Made by a program: the position numbers and the translations under genes. From assembly GCA_024404275.1 (NCBI GenBank), contig JAKSQG010000100.1:1-6682 (forward strand): a DNA stretch of 6,682 nt. The letters run 5' to 3'. Of the stretch, positions 5,980 through 6,682 are shown piece by piece (within the stretch, counting starts at the first letter, position 1; each line of letters opens with the position of its first letter). The notes under the pieces were generated by a model. It made no database searches and was not told where the DNA came from. It saw nothing but the letters and a program-made list of their open reading frames with translations. Origin of the DNA: Clostridia bacterium. GTDB taxonomy: Bacteria > Bacillota > Clostridia > Christensenellales > Aristaeellaceae.

Positions 5980-6535
5980 CACATCCCCCGTCCTCATCAC
6001 GCAGCCTTGAATAGCAGCAGATATCGGCATGGCTGCCGTCCCGCCGCTTTTTCTGCCCGCGCAGCGTGCCTTCAAAGGTAAAGCCGCACTTTTGCATCAC
6101 TCGTCCGCTGGCGGGGTTCAGGCTGTCGTGCTTGAGCCCCACGCGGTAAAAGCCCACGGTGTGCAAAAGATATTCCGTCACAGTCGACAGCGCTTCGCTC
6201 ATCAGCCCGCGATTCCACAGCCTTTCTGTCAGGCAATAGCCCAGCTCACACCATTCATCGCTTTCGCTCCAGCGGGTCACAGCGATATCGCCCACAGGCT
6301 CACCGTTCAGCGTAATGCACCAGCGGTAAACAGTGCTGCTGTCATACGCCTCCGCCCACATATCCACCAGCCGCTGCGTAGTGGCAGCATCCTTGTGCGC
6401 CGTCCAGTCCAGCCGGTCGGTCACGGCAGGGCAGCCCGCCCAGTTTTCAAATATTTTGGGGGCGTCCTCCGGCGCATAACGGCGCAGCAGCAGCCGCGGT
6501 GTTTCAAGCGTCTGCGTACCGCAATGGGTCATCAT
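5960..6535 (-). CDS. GNAT-family N-acetyltransferase, RimJ/RimL-like
   Basis: 191 aa cytoplasmic acetyltransferase using acetyl-CoA; the acceptor is unknown. The family N-terminus TLETPRLLLRRYAPEDA (9-25) is followed by NGEPVGDIAV (77-86), then beta-strand ELGYCL (97-102), the acetyl-CoA pyrophosphate loop region LWNRGLMSEAL (106-116) and the late motif NPASGRVMQKCGFTFEGTLR (140-159). This order is typical of the Acetyltransf_3 group, which includes ribosomal-protein acetylases but also antibiotic and small-molecule acetylases, so RimJ/RimL-like describes similarity only. The ATG at 6535 has GAGG 7 nt upstream and overlaps the previous gene's TGA as ATGA; an adjacent ATG at 6532 is the alternative. 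The last residues GNHAF and the stop are encoded by a palindromic repeat, so the original C-terminus may have been altered. Confidence 0.9.
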   Translation of the reverse strand: MMTHCGTQTLETPRLLLRRYAPEDAPKIFENWAGCPAVTDRLDWTAHKDAATTQRLVDMWAEAYDSSTVYRWCITLNGEPVGDIAVTRWSESDEWCELGYCLTERLWNRGLMSEALSTVTEYLLHTVGFYRVGLKHDSLNPASGRVMQKCGFTFEGTLRGQKKRRDGSHADICCYSRLRDEDGGCVGNHAF

Positions 6536-6682
6536 TCTTCATCCTCAAAAAGCAGCTTTTCCAGCTCCGCCATCGTACGCGCCACATAGGTCGCTTTCGA
6601 GGGCTCCTGCCAGCGCGCTCCAAACAGCGCACCTGTCATGCCGTAATCCACCGCGCCGTTGACGTCGGTCACAGGGTTATCC
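6532..6682 (-). CDS. HAD-superfamily hydrolase (C-terminal fragment)
   Basis: Only the last 49 codons are present; the gene begins beyond the right edge. The visible part begins DNPVTDVNGAVDYGMTGALF and continues through ATYVARTMAELEKLLFEDEE. DNPVTD followed by NGA and a GM is the HAD motif IV pattern (D-x4-D, coordinating magnesium), and the ATYV...ELEKLL end is typical of phosphatases in the phosphoglycolate phosphatase/YjjG-like group. The catalytic DxD motif is outside the window, so activity cannot be judged. Its TGA (6534-6532) overlaps the GNAT ATG, indicating co-transcription and coupling. The substrate is unknown. Confidence 0.75.
   Translation of the reverse strand, partial: DNPVTDVNGAVDYGMTGALFGARWQEPSKATYVARTMAELEKLLFEDEE

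Overview
The window looks like chromosomal DNA from a GC-rich clostridial Firmicute, with the Oscillospiraceae/Ruminococcaceae lineage as the best guess. The reasons are strong AGGAGG-type ribosome binding sites, a perfect TATAAT promoter box, a TTG start, tight ATGA stop/start overlaps and clostridial-looking protein sequences. Genus cannot be fixed from sequence alone. Nothing phage-like, plasmid-like or CRISPR-like is visible.

Left third (1-1632, minus strand): the start of an ABC importer operon of the oligopeptide/dipeptide/nickel class. It begins with an ATPase that carries the four-cysteine C-terminal extension of that class (724-1632, probable TTG start). A shorter second ATPase follows (53-727), and then the first 18 codons of a signal-peptide protein that is probably the substrate-binding protein (1-56). 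The three genes are chained by 4-nt ATGA overlaps. No permease is in view.

Centre (1633-5850): a divergent promoter region of about 230 bp, then a plus-strand operon glmM (1867-3210) - stand-alone left-handed beta-helix acyltransferase (3197-3844) - glmS (3846-5705). The genes overlap by 14 nt and are then separated by 1 nt. GlmS makes glucosamine-6-phosphate, GlmM converts it to glucosamine-1-phosphate, and the small middle protein resembles the acetyltransferase half of a GlmU-type enzyme. The trio could therefore run fructose-6-phosphate to N-acetylglucosamine-1-phosphate, with the uridyltransferase encoded elsewhere. There is no glmS ribozyme and no cdaA/cdaR partner upstream of glmM. A palindrome sits at the predicted transcription start instead.

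Right end (5706-6682): a convergent intergenic region with a good bidirectional terminator (5797-5850). It is flanked by two copies of the same imperfect palindrome (5715-5760 and 5938-5979) in opposite orientation. Each copy is followed by the same 11-nt tail, and the two copies differ by compensatory base-pair changes. The second copy supplies the last codons and stop of a RimJ/RimL-like GNAT acetyltransferase (5960-6535, minus). That gene overlaps the 3' end of a HAD-family hydrolase gene running off the right edge. Apart from the direct repeat noted among the rejected items, 5851-5924 between the terminator and the second repeat tail holds nothing I can name.

The repeat pair is the least expected structure in the window. 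The free-standing GlmU-like acetyltransferase is the most interesting gene.
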